The notes under the pieces: model-generated
Seen by the model: the letters and a program-made list of their open reading frames with translations, nothing else
Told to the model about the DNA's origin: nothing
The model's database searches: none
In this document: piece after piece, positions 49,259-61,900 of the stretch
Numbering within the stretch: position 1 is the stretch's first letter
Layout of the letters: each line of letters opens with the position of its first letter
From: Saururus chinensis
Lineage: Eukaryota; Streptophyta; Magnoliopsida; Piperales; Saururaceae
NCBI GenBank assembly: GCA_035235625.1
Contig: CP141143.1
Coordinates: forward strand, 22,117,092-22,181,091
Direction: 5' to 3'
DNA: 64,000 nt
Position numbers and translations under genes: made by a program

Positions 49259-50774
49259 CCTCGGAGAAAACTTGAACTTATTTATTGATACGGCTAAACG
49301 AAATCCCTGACCACCATAAGTCTCAACTCCACAACTTCTGTTAAACTTATCCGACCAAAGTACAAAACTATGTTTTAAAAGCTGGTTCACTCTTAAATTA
49401 TTTTAAAACTGATTAAACCCAAGCAAACCACTTGACCCAGTTCAACCTAAACTATTTTGAAAATGATTGAACCTAAATAGATTAGAACCGGAAAGTTGGC
49501 AACCTATTCATGAGCCTCCCTCATGCTCATGCCCTCCCCAATCAACCCTCTCCTTAGTTCTCCCTCCTTTCATCAAATTGAAACCCTATTCAATTACATG
49601 CCTGAGCTAAGAGTCTTTTCGACCTTACACATTCGGTTGTGAATGCAGGCTATGAGAGACTTTCTTCCCTCATCGAAACCCATAATTTTGCTACAAGGGC
49701 CCCCCTCCATTGCACTTGGTTTGGCTAGCTGTGACTTGGAGTCATTAATTTTAATGCTAGGTAAGTAAAGAATGTAATCGCTAAAAAAGAAAGGGGCAAA
49801 AGATAAGACAATTGAAGAAAAACCCTTCCCCGAGCCCAAGAGAAGCAATCTAAGAAAATCCCAAAAAGAAAGATAAAATTAAGTAAAAAAATCAAGATGC
49901 ATCATCAGAATTTGTTTTGTCTAAGGCCACTCCCTTTAATTGCCAACAACTTCAATTGTGTGGATTTTAATTTTAGATATGATTAATTTTGTTGAATTTT
50001 AGCTAAGTTAATATGTTTCCTGTTGTTTACAAATTTGTAGGATTAGAGAGAGAGAGAGCTCATTATTGTGCAATTGTATCACATATGCTTCTATTGTGAA
50101 AAAGAAATAAATTGATCCGCTTCTTTCCAGAAAAATATATTATTGAAACTAACTAGCTATTTTCAACAAAATAGAATAATTCTAATATACTTATAAAATT
50201 TATTTATGGATAATTTTTTTTTTACCGTCCTATGTGAAAAACCTGGATCCGCCAATTTCCAGGTTAATTGAGTTACCATATGGTTAACACCTTACACTAG
50301 TTAACAAAAAAATAAATATTAGACGCCATTAAAACACAAAGAATACCATTCATGTCTTCGGCAACTTACTTTTAAACGCACATTATTCAAGTTAATCCTT
50401 TAATACGAACCAAAATATTATCCGAGGTGAAAGTGTGCAATATGCAGTGACGAAAACTCAAGGGGGTCACACTTAAAAAACAGCACATCATGCAACAGGT
50501 GCGAGACCAGGAACATAAATTTCAGCAGCAATGAAACAACCTGTACAAATATGGAAGCCCTTATGAGACTAGTTTCCCCTTCTGGCACGAAGGGTTCACT
50601 AATGTAAGATTTAATGGATAATTACACAAGCTTGGAACAAAGCGCATGCTGGAAACCACTAAACGAGAGCAGAGATTGATAAATAAAAAAATTATTTTAA
50701 AAACTAGCACAAGACGGATTCTACACAATGTGATCTTGAAATTACATTATATAAAGATGCTGGCAAAGCGGTCC
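49259..50774. other. Intergenic DNA and FatB 3' flank
   Basis: AT-rich; no gene recognised. The right-hand part (perhaps from about 50450) should include the FatB 3' UTR. Confidence 0.5.
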
Positions 50775-53700
50775 TCAGGCGCTCTGAGTAGGAATGCGAC
50801 CCACAGAATTGAAGATGGTGCGCTTTGGCCTCCACTCAGTTCTTCCTCTCACAATTTCCGCTCCATTCTCCAGGCGAAGCAAGTGGTTACATTCGATTCC
50901 ATCACCACCTTCCAGTAGGCCCCTACCGTGGCTGTTGCAGCCACCAGACACTGCAGTAAGCGACTGCAGTACACTGTCTTTGCCACACTCTTTTCTGTAT
51001 TCCATAGTTAAGCCAGCAAGCTCATGGCTCTCCAAAAGTGTACCAGGGACGCTCTGCAATTTGCGTAGTTAAAGAAACTCAAACAAAGATACTTCACAAA
51101 AATTCAGAAGATAATACATCATATTGGGCACTAATATTCAATATTAGGTAGAAAAGCAGAATATCATGGCTGGTAGCCTAATCATTCTACACAGCTGTTG
51201 CAAGGGCTTTTATATACACAATAATCAGAGCATGTGCATGGAACTAACTGTCTCAAATTTTCCATGATTGAAGGATCTAGGAACTCTTTTTCTAAGAGTT
51301 GAACATATCCAAAAGCACTTGATCTATAGGAGGCATTAAAGTAAGCTTGAATATGCCAAGACCGCTCAAAGCCTGCGACTTTCAGAGTGCTCCCATTGAT
51401 AGCGCAGGCTTCATGCAGACACCATACTTGGGCTCACATACCATCAATGGGAGAGTAACGGCCCCAGCACTACTCAAGCAAGAAGTATTTGGATGATGGT
51501 ATTAGAGGTGATAACCCAAAACATTGAAAAAAAACAAGACAAAAGAGATGAGAGACGCTGGCTACCCACCCACAAGGAAACAAAACAAAGCAGGCAATTT
51601 TTTTGGTTTTAGACATGCCAGCAGGTCTCTTGATTGGACTAGGATTTTAGTTTAAACACATGATAGAAAACCCAAATTGGAGCTAGACCTTGTTCCAGAT
51701 AACCTCCTTGGCAGAAATCACAAGCATTTAACATTCTACGTCGTTTGATTATAAAAAATGAAGATTCCAATTGAAACACATCTTAATATCTAATACCTTA
51801 TCTGCTCCAGCCGTTTTGAAACCCATTAATCATAATCCAGATACATGGCTCAACTATATTATAACACCTTCTGCATGTCTACCTTTTTCATTAAATTTTC
51901 ACTTTACATCCTCACACGGTCTGATAAATTTCATAAATTATTAACCGGAAAAAGAAATCCACAGTTAAGTGTCAGTAAGGTCAATTAACACTAAACTTGT
52001 CATCATGACCCCCACAAGCATCTACTGGTGCCATAGACAAAGGGATATACGAAGAGGGTCATAAAAAAACAGAGGGCTTGGCCCGCTTTGACATGTGAGG
52101 CTCCATCGTCATCTCAGCCTCCTTATCAATGATTGACATCAAAAGATGCAATTCAGGCCCTTGCAGCAATTGAATGGCAAGGGAGTACTCTACATAAAGA
52201 GTTCCAGCCCTCAATAATAAAACAATCCTTTGGATCTTTCCAGGTCTAATTATTTAAGTGTAAAAGCAATTTTCCCTTTCATCATTGAACCAAACAGCTT
52301 TTAACATCTTCAGAAAGGAAGATAGCAGGTTCCTGTTCTAAGACATATTAGATTGCAACTGCCCTACCTTTTTCGCCCAATGACACATTCATTAGATAGC
52401 ACAGCCACAAATCTAAATCACACATTCTATCAATATTTTCTTATGCATTTTCATATGTACATATTACAACTATTAACTGTATCTACCACTTAGAAAAGTT
52501 CACAAAGAACGACTGCCAAAAATTGTCACAGACTACCCAAACGGTTTCACTTTTCAAAGTAGACAATCAAAAGGAAGACCTGTATCTGTAACATCTCCAA
52601 AATTTTTGTAATACGCATAATACTTGCTTAACTGATGGAAGAAAAGAAAATTCAATAGCTTAAAGGGCAGCATACCTCAAGAATCCAGTTTATGTATTTG
52701 ACGTTGTTCACATGCTGATTGACATCTAAGTCACTCCAACGAGGCTGCAGGAATCCAAAAACAGTTCCTTGTTAGTTTTAGAAATATATGCTATAAGAAA
52801 ATACGATGAAATTTTGGAAAAGCAAATGAATTCGGGAAGATGAATCTAACACTTACAGTTAAGCCACTTCGGACATACTCTGCTGTGCTGTCGTCAAGCT
52901 TTGGCAACTTTCTACTATCATCTTCCAAGACCGCAATAGGATTTGCAAAGTACGGTTCTACTTCTGCTCTAACTTCATCTGGCATTTTGGACAGCTTTCT
53001 TGTCTTCTTGTTCATCATCACAAAGACACTACATGTTGACAAGAACATACAATAGAAGCCAATATAATTTCAGCAAGCTTAGTGGATAAAACCTGCATCA
53101 ACTACAAACTACTAATAAGTCAACTCTGGTGCAGAAGGTTCTACAGTTCCATTATTCATGACTTATAGAAGAAGTTGATCTGAAACACAACCTGGTAGCT
53201 CTGGTGAGAGTTTGGCCAGTGTTGCCATCACGGACCAGCCATTCACGACGCATACCATTCTTTCCAGATGCATATGTCCAAGTATCTACTTCAACAATGT
53301 CTCCCCTGCAAAGAGAATAAAAAAAGATCAAATTTCCCCATATATTTGTTCCACACATAAATAGCCTTCCAATAACAACATAAATCTTGTGTAATTGTAC
53401 ATAAAAGAAGACCATGCACACTATGATACTCAAGATCCCTTTATATTATCCATACAGTATCCGAGGCAATTCAAAAAATGGAGCTTAATCCAGTATTAAA
53501 GCTCATTCAAATGAACTACTTCAAGTATTTTTAGCCGTTACATAACACTGTAAAGGCTACAAAAAATTAGCTTCACCTATGCATCAGCACACAAACTCCT
53601 GCTCTAACCATTTTGCTAATTAAAAAATTGTTGAGCCGCTATAGATAAGCACTCAGTAATAAGAAGGTGACTATTTGAATGCTACTTGTTAACATTCCAT

Positions 53701-54450
53701 TAGCAAGCTAGCCTAGGTGCAATTCAGTTATCATATACCTACCAAGACGGGTAGCGGTCCACAACAACTTGCATCTTGGCCACAACCCATATCAGGTCTC
53801 TTCTGGTCATCTCTGGCGTCGAACCAAAACCATCACCTAGGAGCCCCGCACCCCTGACATGGTTAAGGGACGTTTCCTAAACCCAAGTAAGCGGGTGAGA
53901 AAGCTATTACATAAACCGAGGTAAGAAAAACAACAGTTTTAACTACCTGTAAATGATTCATTAGCGTCTCTATAGATGCCGTACGATCAGCTCCTATCTC
54001 GTACGACCGGATCATGAAGCTCTGCCGGAAAACGAGCCCATCGTGAACAATCCTCCCCAGCCCAAACGGGTCTGCAAGCATGTCCGGCCTCTTGGGCTTC
54101 CAGTCCCAGTCGAGGTTCGTCCACTGCTTCTCTGCAGCCAGGAAGATGGTGGTGATGGCCGCAAGGAGCATGCTCCAATCAGGCAACTGGTTGATGAAAG
54201 TTCTCGGGGCCGGTGCGGATGACGGAACAAAGTCCTCGTCCTTGGCGCACTCTAGGATCACCTTGGTGCCATTAACCTTAGGGGTGGCCTGGGCATTCGC
54301 CTTGACCTGCAGACCGCCAGAAGACGTGGTCTTGGGCTTGAGGCCCCTGGTGTCCAAACTGTCTGGACCACCATTGAGCATCATCGACGCCTTGGAGGAA
54401 GGCTGAGAAGTGAGTGGGAAGAAAGATGAGGCTGCGGTGGTGGCCACCAT
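50775..54450 (-). CDS. FATB: Acyl-ACP thioesterase FatB, plastid
   Basis: Hydrolyses (mainly saturated) acyl-ACP in the plastid stroma, ending fatty acid synthesis and releasing free fatty acids for export. Six coding exons: 54450-53947, 53876-53743, 53305-53192, 53028-52857, 52744-52676 and 51053-50775; 1,272 nt, 423 aa, with phases and GT-AG ends all consistent. The start MVATTAASSFFPLTS is the FatB hallmark; an in-frame Met at 54552 lies in the leader. Residues 1-60 look like a Ser/Thr-rich transit peptide. A hydrophobic segment LLAAITTIFLAAEKQW (95-110) is the FatB anchor-like region. Exon 1 has RSYEIGADRTASIETLMNHL; exon 2 has GLLGDGFGSTPEM. The catalytic set is complete: D315, N317, H319 in LDVNQHVNN, and E353-C354 in EYRKECGKDS, 34 residues later as in characterised FatBs. 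Substrate chain length cannot be read from sequence alone. Confidence 0.97.
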
Positions 54451-54588
54451 GACGAGAAAACGAAACTTCAACAGCTGGATCAATTGGGCAGGCGAGGTAG
54501 GAGACTCAAACCCCAACAAAGCCAAGTCCTTTTCGCAGATCACCGGCTCCAAGACTTCGAGTATTCAATCTTCACCAAGCACACGAAA

Positions 54589-55449
54589 CTGTTTCAGAAA
54601 TGGATAAATATCAAAACGTAATGCACACTAATTAATATACCAGCACTTCTTTGTTACTCAGCAGACCAACATATGCTCCGAAACACCGACAGATAACATG
54701 CAATTAAAAATCACAGGAAATCTTCATTTTCTCCTAATATTTTTCTCTTAAAGAACTAATTTTGAAACAAAATTTGTGCCCTGCAAAGCATGTTGTATGG
54801 CGGTGAATAAAAAAAGGGCAAGTTGGCAATAAAGTTGAAATGCGTTCCAGGAAGGATTAGAGACGTATGCCACAAAAGAACCCATCATTTTTACTGCTTT
54901 ATCTTTCAGAAACAAAAAAAAATTGAAGGAAAATTCAGGAGACCCAAGTCCTAAACCAGAGAAATGTGAAGGATTACGGCCAAATTAGTAGGCGGGGAGC
55001 AGCAATTAAAGAGACGGGAGGCAGCAAATTGCGAAAAAGATCCCAACTTTGGAAATAAAAAAAAGGCAGATGAGTTTGGTGGGCGAATTTATGATATAAC
55101 ATAACAAACAACCATTCCCGGAAGACCCGAGCTAAAAACGAGCAAAAATGTCATCCTTCCCACCCCCAATTTCCCGGCCAGTGACACCGAATTATTAAAA
55201 GGAGAGGAAATCCTGAAACCCCGCCCAATAGCAAAAGATGCTGCAACAATCACCATTACTCGCACAAAGCGCCCCCCAGTTCACGAACAAGAACCCACAT
55301 TCAATCGAAAATCGTCAGATCCACCTCAAAATGAACAAGCAAAATAACTTCCAGCTCAAAAAATCCAAAAAAAAAAAACTTAAAAAAAGCGGAAGGGAGA
55401 GAGACAGAGAGAGGACGAGAAGCATATGGGCAGAAGCAGCATTCATTAC
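54589..55449 (-). other. Probable 5' UTR intron of FATB
   Basis: Reading leftward, a leader exon ends CTCTG|GTAATG (55450) and an acceptor CTGAAACAG|TTTCG (exon start 54588) precedes the ATG by about 140 nt. The enclosed sequence is AT-rich with T-runs. Inferred from splice signals; the sequence between contains only low-complexity frames. Confidence 0.45.
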
Positions 55450-55694
55450 CAGAGCAACGGCCGCCGTGGGGCGGAGGGGAGGATCCACGTCGATCGATCA
55501 ACGGGCCTTGCTCCTCCAATCTCGAACAAAATCCCCCTTCTATGAACAAAAAAAAAATCGATTTTTTTCCCACGGAATCTGCGGGGCAAGATCAGGAATG
55601 CAGCGAGTTATCGGAAAAATCAACAATGAATATTCTAACGGAGGAAAATGAGGAGGAGGGCTGGGTCTGGGGTGGTGGAGGGGCTCGGCCTCCT

Positions 55695-55701
55695 CTTTAT
55701 A
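55695..55701 (-). promoter_or_regulatory. TATA box of FATB
   Basis: TATAAAG on the minus strand in a GC-rich context (GCGTATAAAGAGG). It would place transcription start near 55665 and a leader exon of about 215 nt before the 5' UTR intron. Confidence 0.55.
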
Positions 55702-57632
55702 CGCGACTCCACCTCCCGCGTCTCCCTTTCAAGTTGTCTTCGTCCTTTTCCCCGAACTGCCCCCGGCGCGGCCGGGAATTACAGGGGAGGGATTTGCGGG
55801 CTGGTCTGATTGGGATGAGAGAGACGAAGTTGGGGAGGCAGCGGAACTTTCCAAATTGACGACGCTTTCCCTTTTCCTGCTTCTTCCCTCCGAGCGGGCC
55901 CCACTTCTGTCCCCCCCCACGCGCATTTCGGTTAGAATTTTCGGGGATTTGGAATTCGGTTTCCGGGAAATCATTTTCCTCCATCTCTAGAGTCGTTGAA
56001 TAACTCAACTCCTATTTATGAAATATTGTTTAGTGTTTTTTGTTAAATTATTTTAGAACCAGAATTTGTTATAATAGTTTAGTTTTTATTTTTTGTAGGA
56101 AATAAATTAAATTTATCATAACTCAATTTTAATCTCTAATATAATTTTTATTTTTTACGTGTTGAAATCAAATCCAAGGGAGATACTCAAATTTTTAACT
56201 TAAAATCAAATTAATCCAATTTGGTTAGTTTTACTGATATTTAACTATATGATATTATCCAGTTTGGTTTGGTTCTGGTTTTGGGGCGCTGATTAAATAA
56301 TTACCATTGAACATTTGCAATGTTTTGCCAAAAAATAAGGTACTTAAGGGCTGTTTGATGAAGATTTAGAGAAATCTTGTAAATTAAATTTGGTTACAAA
56401 AATTCTTAAATGTATCTTATTCATAATAAATCGTTAGATTCGCCAAAATTTGATACGCAATCCATGTCAAAAGAATTTAGTGATAAGTTTTTAACATTTA
56501 ACGTCCTTCGTGATGTAACCCTTTAAAGAAGGAACACTCACATTAAGGTTCAGCATCTATCCCAATAATTATCGTGTCAGACATTAACAACGCCATCTTC
56601 TATAACAAAAGCTGGTAATAACAAACTTACAGTCCGCTTTTGCATGGAAGTATGATTTGAATTAGTATTTTATCTTCCTTACATATCACTCTTAACTTAT
56701 ATAATTTAAATTATTATTTTATCTTCGTTACATATCACTCTTAACTTAGATGAAGTTCCTGACTAGTATTTTTCAGTTGTGGCACTATTCCTCGTTTTTC
56801 ATTGTAAGAAGCATGAGCAACTTTTCTTTGCAACATAATACACCTGAGATCTATATCTTATGTTCTCAGAAGTCAAATAAATTAGAAAATGTAGTTTTTT
56901 CTCTTTATTCTTTTTTTATTGAATAAGAAAGTCTTTTTGACTAGTGCTGAATATGAGCCTAGACTCCTTCCTACTTTTAGTCTTCTATCCTCTTTACATG
57001 GGAAACATTTTTAATATTCTATTATGACAATGAGCTTAGCTTAAGGAATGCATAGGAGCCTTTTATCTATAAGATTGATAGCATATACACTAGCGCATAC
57101 TCCTTATAGTGGACTCAATGTCAGAGAGAAGTATGAAAAACTCTTCCCTTTGCATAAGGTATTGGTCTTTTTATTAAAAAAAACTCTTATCTCATGCATT
57201 AGCGATACGGCTGAAAGCCTGAAACCATGCTAGAGTTGGGCATTGGCCCACCCAGTTAGTAAGGGGTGAAATTTTTATGGGTTATCCTATAAAAATATAG
57301 GTTACCACCTAAAACTTTAAAATTTGCCTTAAATAGAGTCGGGCTTGGGCTTGGAGGGCAAAATATGTATGGGTCCATTCGGGCTAGCCCCAAGTATAAA
57401 AAAAATTATTTTTACCTATTTGAATGAGATTCTATGTTTGCAAGTCATCATAGTTAGTACTGAAGAACCACCCAAATGTCAAAGGCATATTGTGCCTTCT
57501 AGGATCAACTAAAGGGATCCCACCCGAAGGTCATAGATTTTAAATAAATATTTTATAAAAATGTATAAAAACTAAATAGAAATAAGCCCGCAGCTCAACC
57601 CTAACCCACTTAGGGTCAAGCTAGGGCTAGAC
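55702..57632. other. Intergenic DNA upstream of FATB
   Basis: GC-rich promoter-proximal sequence to about 56000, then AT-rich sequence. A Harbinger-like end (TTAAGGGCTGTTTG, about 56343) has no partner that I could place. 57025-57155 shares words with 10388-10600. 57228-57632 is rich in GGGCT/AGCCC words like the subterminal parts of hAT MITEs. Confidence 0.45.
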
Positions 57633-57914
57633 TGTTGTAGACCAATGTCTACACAAGCCAAATTAGAGAAAATTAGAGAATTAAGATATAAGAGAACAAT
57701 TAAAATTAATCTAAACTTCTAAATATAATTTTCTAAATGAATAATCTTCTCTGAATTACAAAATGTTTAGAGAAAATCTAAAGTAATTAGAATGGGGCAA
57801 GGACACCATCCTTAATCTAATTCTGACTAAATAAGAAGTCTAACTATTAATTAATTTAAGAATTAGAACTTAAATAGGAATCTAAATCTATTTTAGGGTC
57901 ACAACATTCTAACA
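57633..57914 (-). mobile_element. Short LTR (282 bp) of a fossil Ty3-like retroelement
   Basis: TGTTGTAGACC...CATTCTAACA with TG...CA ends. On the minus strand it follows the gag-like sequence to its right, so it reads as the 3' LTR of a minus-strand element. The other LTR is not in the window, so age cannot be estimated. Confidence 0.55.
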
Positions 57915-58974
57915 TTGCTTCCGAATCGACTTGTCCTCAAAGAGACTACTTTTCTAAAGCTTGAAACATAAGATGCATGTCATTGACTAGCATATCCAGA
58001 TCGGCATCAAATTCGGCTATTGGTGTAAGATCTCTAAAGTTTCCTTTTTAATTGTGTCAATTTGTTGGTTTGTCGGTTTAATTTGATTTTTGGGGTAATA
58101 AGTTAGTTTGGAACGATGATCGACCATTTGAGTAGGTGTAAGACAAGTAATGAGAGGGGTGGAGGAAGAAGTAACCGGAAGACAGCCACCTCGTGGGTAG
58201 TCAAAATATGGAGCATAACAAGATAAAAGGGTGGAGGCCAATGGACGGGAGAAAGAAAGACAACCTAGTTGTGTAACTTCTCATCACATACACGAGCCAT
58301 GTGCATCATTTTCGTAAGGAGATCTACATGAAAATTGACAATTCAACCTTAATACGGGCTTAAGATTGGCTTCAAAGACCCCGATAAGGCCATGCTCGGG
58401 CCATCCTTGGACATGGTTCATTAAGCACTCAAATTCATCCTGATAGTCATGGAGAGATCCTTATTGTTGAACCAGTGACAACAAGCTGTTAAAATTTTGA
58501 TAGGAAGTTTGGCCAAAGCGGAGAAGGAAAGTATGCACAAGCTCATTCCACGTAGCTTGAGGATTCTTAGCAAGAAATTAGTTGACCCAATGCATAACAT
58601 GGCCCTCTATATGGAAGGAAGCCAATTCACACTGCTCATGGGTTGGAGTGTGATAAAAGCAGAAGAAATGCTCAGCCCTAGAAACCCATTTATCTGAGTC
58701 ATCACCTTTGCAGACAGGAAATGTGACACAAATTGGGCACACATGCCATAAGTGTAGTCGACACGGCTGGATGGCCAACATACTCAATGTAGTTTGTCTC
58801 ATTAAGAAAAGCATCATCATAGTCAAAAGGTCCTCCGTAGAGGCATAACCAAGTGGATAAGGGGATGATGCATCCGGATAGGGGCTACATGCTTGAAAAA
58901 GGGGACATTGCAACTGATTTGGCAATGCTTGGTGGTGCCACATGGACAAATTTGTCATAAGGGCCATACCCAGT
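57915..58974 (-). mobile_element. Fossil Ty3-like retroelement, gag-like part
   Basis: The minus strand encodes a gag-like stretch (58578-58967), with WVSRAEHFFCFYHTPTHEQC and ASFHIEGHVMHWV close to plant Ty3 Gag consensus. The element is broken and only gag-like sequence and one LTR are recognised. A hAT MITE is inserted at its right edge (duplication 58967-58974), beyond which the element resumes at 63005. Confidence 0.65.
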
Positions 58975-61900
58975 TAGGGCTGCAAGTTTGCAGGATGGTC
59001 CATTGGTCTAGCCCAACCTAGCCCACAAAATAGTGGGCTATTAGGCCCATTATAAATAGGGTTAGACCAAGGCCCAAGAATAAAAAGCCGGAAGGGCCGC
59101 AAGCCCAATCTTAAATAAGAAAAATATTTTTTTTATTATATGAGATAGTCCCACATCATGGAGATAAGAAAAATTCAAGGAGAAATTGCTTATTTATGTA
59201 ACGACCTGAATTTTAGGGGTTATTAAGTTTTTGTCCTACTTAATTATGAGTTGCAATTGATGTAGTTTGAAAGGGTAGAACGGTTTTTGAGTTAGAGGCC
59301 GAGCTTGAAAGGGTTGGCTGTGGCAAATTGCGAGGACACAATTCTTTTAAGGAGGGAAGAATGTAATATCCCTAATTTTCCCGGGTTTCGAAATTTAAAT
59401 ACGTGGAAATTATGGTGTTTGACCTATTGACATTCTTATTAGAATAACTTTCTCCCTAGATAGAATCTGGGGCTAAAGCTAATTCTATTAGAAAGTAGAC
59501 AGAAAGAGCTTCGAAACGCCACCAAGAACGCACAAATCGGAGTCCAGATGAGGGAGAAACGACCGTCTGAAGTTGACATATTGTGCAGGACCCGTTTACC
59601 CGAATTGAACGCGCGAACTGTCTGTTTAAGTTGCGATGTGGGCCCGATAAATTGCTGTTCCGAAATTGGGTTTTTGGAGGTCTAATTCCTCATGGGATTA
59701 GGAACCCTAATCCCAAACCTATAAAAGGCCTTCTTAAGGTACAATTTGGGGGTCTTTTTGCCCGATCAAAGTAGAGAATTGGGGCTTTTTGGAGGGGAAA
59801 AGGATGAGCCGTCATTAGAATTTTCCGGCGAGACTCCGGCGAAGCATTGGCGATGTGGATCGACGTCAACTTGGCCACAGAGGTAGGATTTCAGGTTGCG
59901 ATTATTATAGACTTTATTAGCTGAATTATATAAAAATTACTGTAATTTCTGTTCTGCAATTAGTTCTGCAAATACTGTTCATGTAATAACGTAAACAGTA
60001 CTGCGATTTCCAGTCACCGGAACAGTTGTCGGATCGGAGCCGCGCGGCGGCCCTGGCTCTGGCCACGATGGCCCTAGCTTCGACCGCAGCGGCCCTGGCT
60101 CCGGCGGCCTTAGCGGCGGCAAATTCGCCTGCCGCTGCGCAGGCCGCCATTGGTTTAAAAAAAAAAAAGGGGAAAGTTTTCCGGCTTTCGGCAGGGCGGA
60201 GACGGCTGGGAACAGGTAGCGAGTCTGGGCCTTCGGAATCGCCGGATCCCGGTGATCCGGTCGATTCTGGGATGTTTCCCGGCCGTGGCGGCTGGCCGCC
60301 GCGCCGAGCAGTTCGGTTGGAAATAATAAAAATAAAAATTGAGGCGTCTTCGGCCCCAGCCGGCCACCAGGCGGCGGCGGGGGGCCAGGCCCTTTATGAT
60401 CGCCGCCTGGCGGCGATCTGGAGGAGCCCAGCCCGCTGCCCGGCCGTGGTGGCCAGGGGCGGCACCGCCAGAGGCGATCTGCCTCTGGCCGGACGCGGGG
60501 AAGACGACCTGCGTTGCGGGTCGTCGACCCGAACCATCATTTTCCCAGACCCGGTTTGGGTCTGATGTTTTAAAAAAAAAATGCATAGAAGGGAGTGAAC
60601 CGGGTCCGGTTCAAGGTCCTTCACTTGTTCTAAAAATTTAGAAAAATTACCTGTAGACTTTGAGAGGGTTACGAGTGTCTTGACCAAGTTTTAGGACCGG
60701 GAAAAATCCCAGAGATTGTGAAATGACCTTTTTACCCCTACTAGTTAATTATCGTATAATATTAACTTACCTGAGTTCGAGGCCCTGGTTCAGGGGCCTG
60801 GGAGTTTATTTAAAAATTGGGAAAATTCTCAATGAGGTTTTAATAGGTAAAATATTTATAGGCCAAATATCTTGGTGAAGAAAAATACCAATGAGTGGTT
60901 AATTGACCATTTTACCCTTGGGGTTTATAGTAAACCATTAAGACAACCTAGGTCGGTTCAAGGGGTTCACGACCCCGTCACATGCCAGGAAAATTACACA
61001 GGGTCCATGAAGTCAAGTAGTACCTTGAGTTTAATTTTGGTCCCTTTGGATGACATTAAGGCCTTAAACCAAATGACAGAACTACCCCTATGCAAACTGG
61101 CCCGCATTCGTGTGGATGTTGTTAATGGGCCAATGCGATACTGAAATCTTTTGAAAGGTTAAAGAATTACCCAATTGCAGAGATGACTGTATCCAATGTT
61201 GGATAATTACTCTAATGCCCTTGGGTATATTACGATAAGTTTAATAAAGATTTATTAAGATAACCCAAGGAGGGTTAGGGCACGAGAGCTCGAATAATTC
61301 TTATATCATTAATGAATTTTATTATTGATATTATGATTTGCTTGGACCTTTGTGGTTCTAATTGTTTATGTTGTTCGTTGTTTCAATTTTTGATATTGAT
61401 GTTGTGATAGTAATTTATCACTAGTTGAAAATTATTGAAAGAATAATTATTTAGGGTTTGATAGCTTTGGATTGGGCAAGAACACCTAATCAAGATAAAG
61501 ACTAAAATACCTCATAGGGGTTTGGGACTAGTTCATACAGTGAACAAAGCCTTTGACCTGACGATTTGCCTTGGTTGATGAACCGATGACATGTCTCGAG
61601 TTGTAAACCTTAGTCTAGAAGGGACTATTATGGTTTGGGATAGTCATTCGGAATCCTGGCTTATAGATGAGCAAGATAGGGTTCAGAATGGTTTCCTAAG
61701 TTTTAGCTCTATTGAGGAGCTACTGATTTGACCGTGTAGTTGCACCTCCCCATTGGAGGGAGTTCTTTGTGAGCCGGGCTCACCGTAGATCTATTGAGGA
61801 TCTTTTAGTGTACACGCAATTAGGGTCACTGACATCCTGCTTGGTTGGCGTCTATGACCACTTCTGTTCAAGTGCAGTTGTGGGCCATGCCCTTCCACTC

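Noticed and set aside
54451-54552. Longer N-terminus for FatB starting at 54552
   Set aside because: MVATTAASSFFP at 54450 matches the conserved FatB start, and the upstream residues look like translated leader.
60026-60641. Ala/Arg/Pro-rich open frames on both strands as genes
   Set aside because: They lie within a solo LTR and follow from high GC composition; no domain or splice structure is seen.
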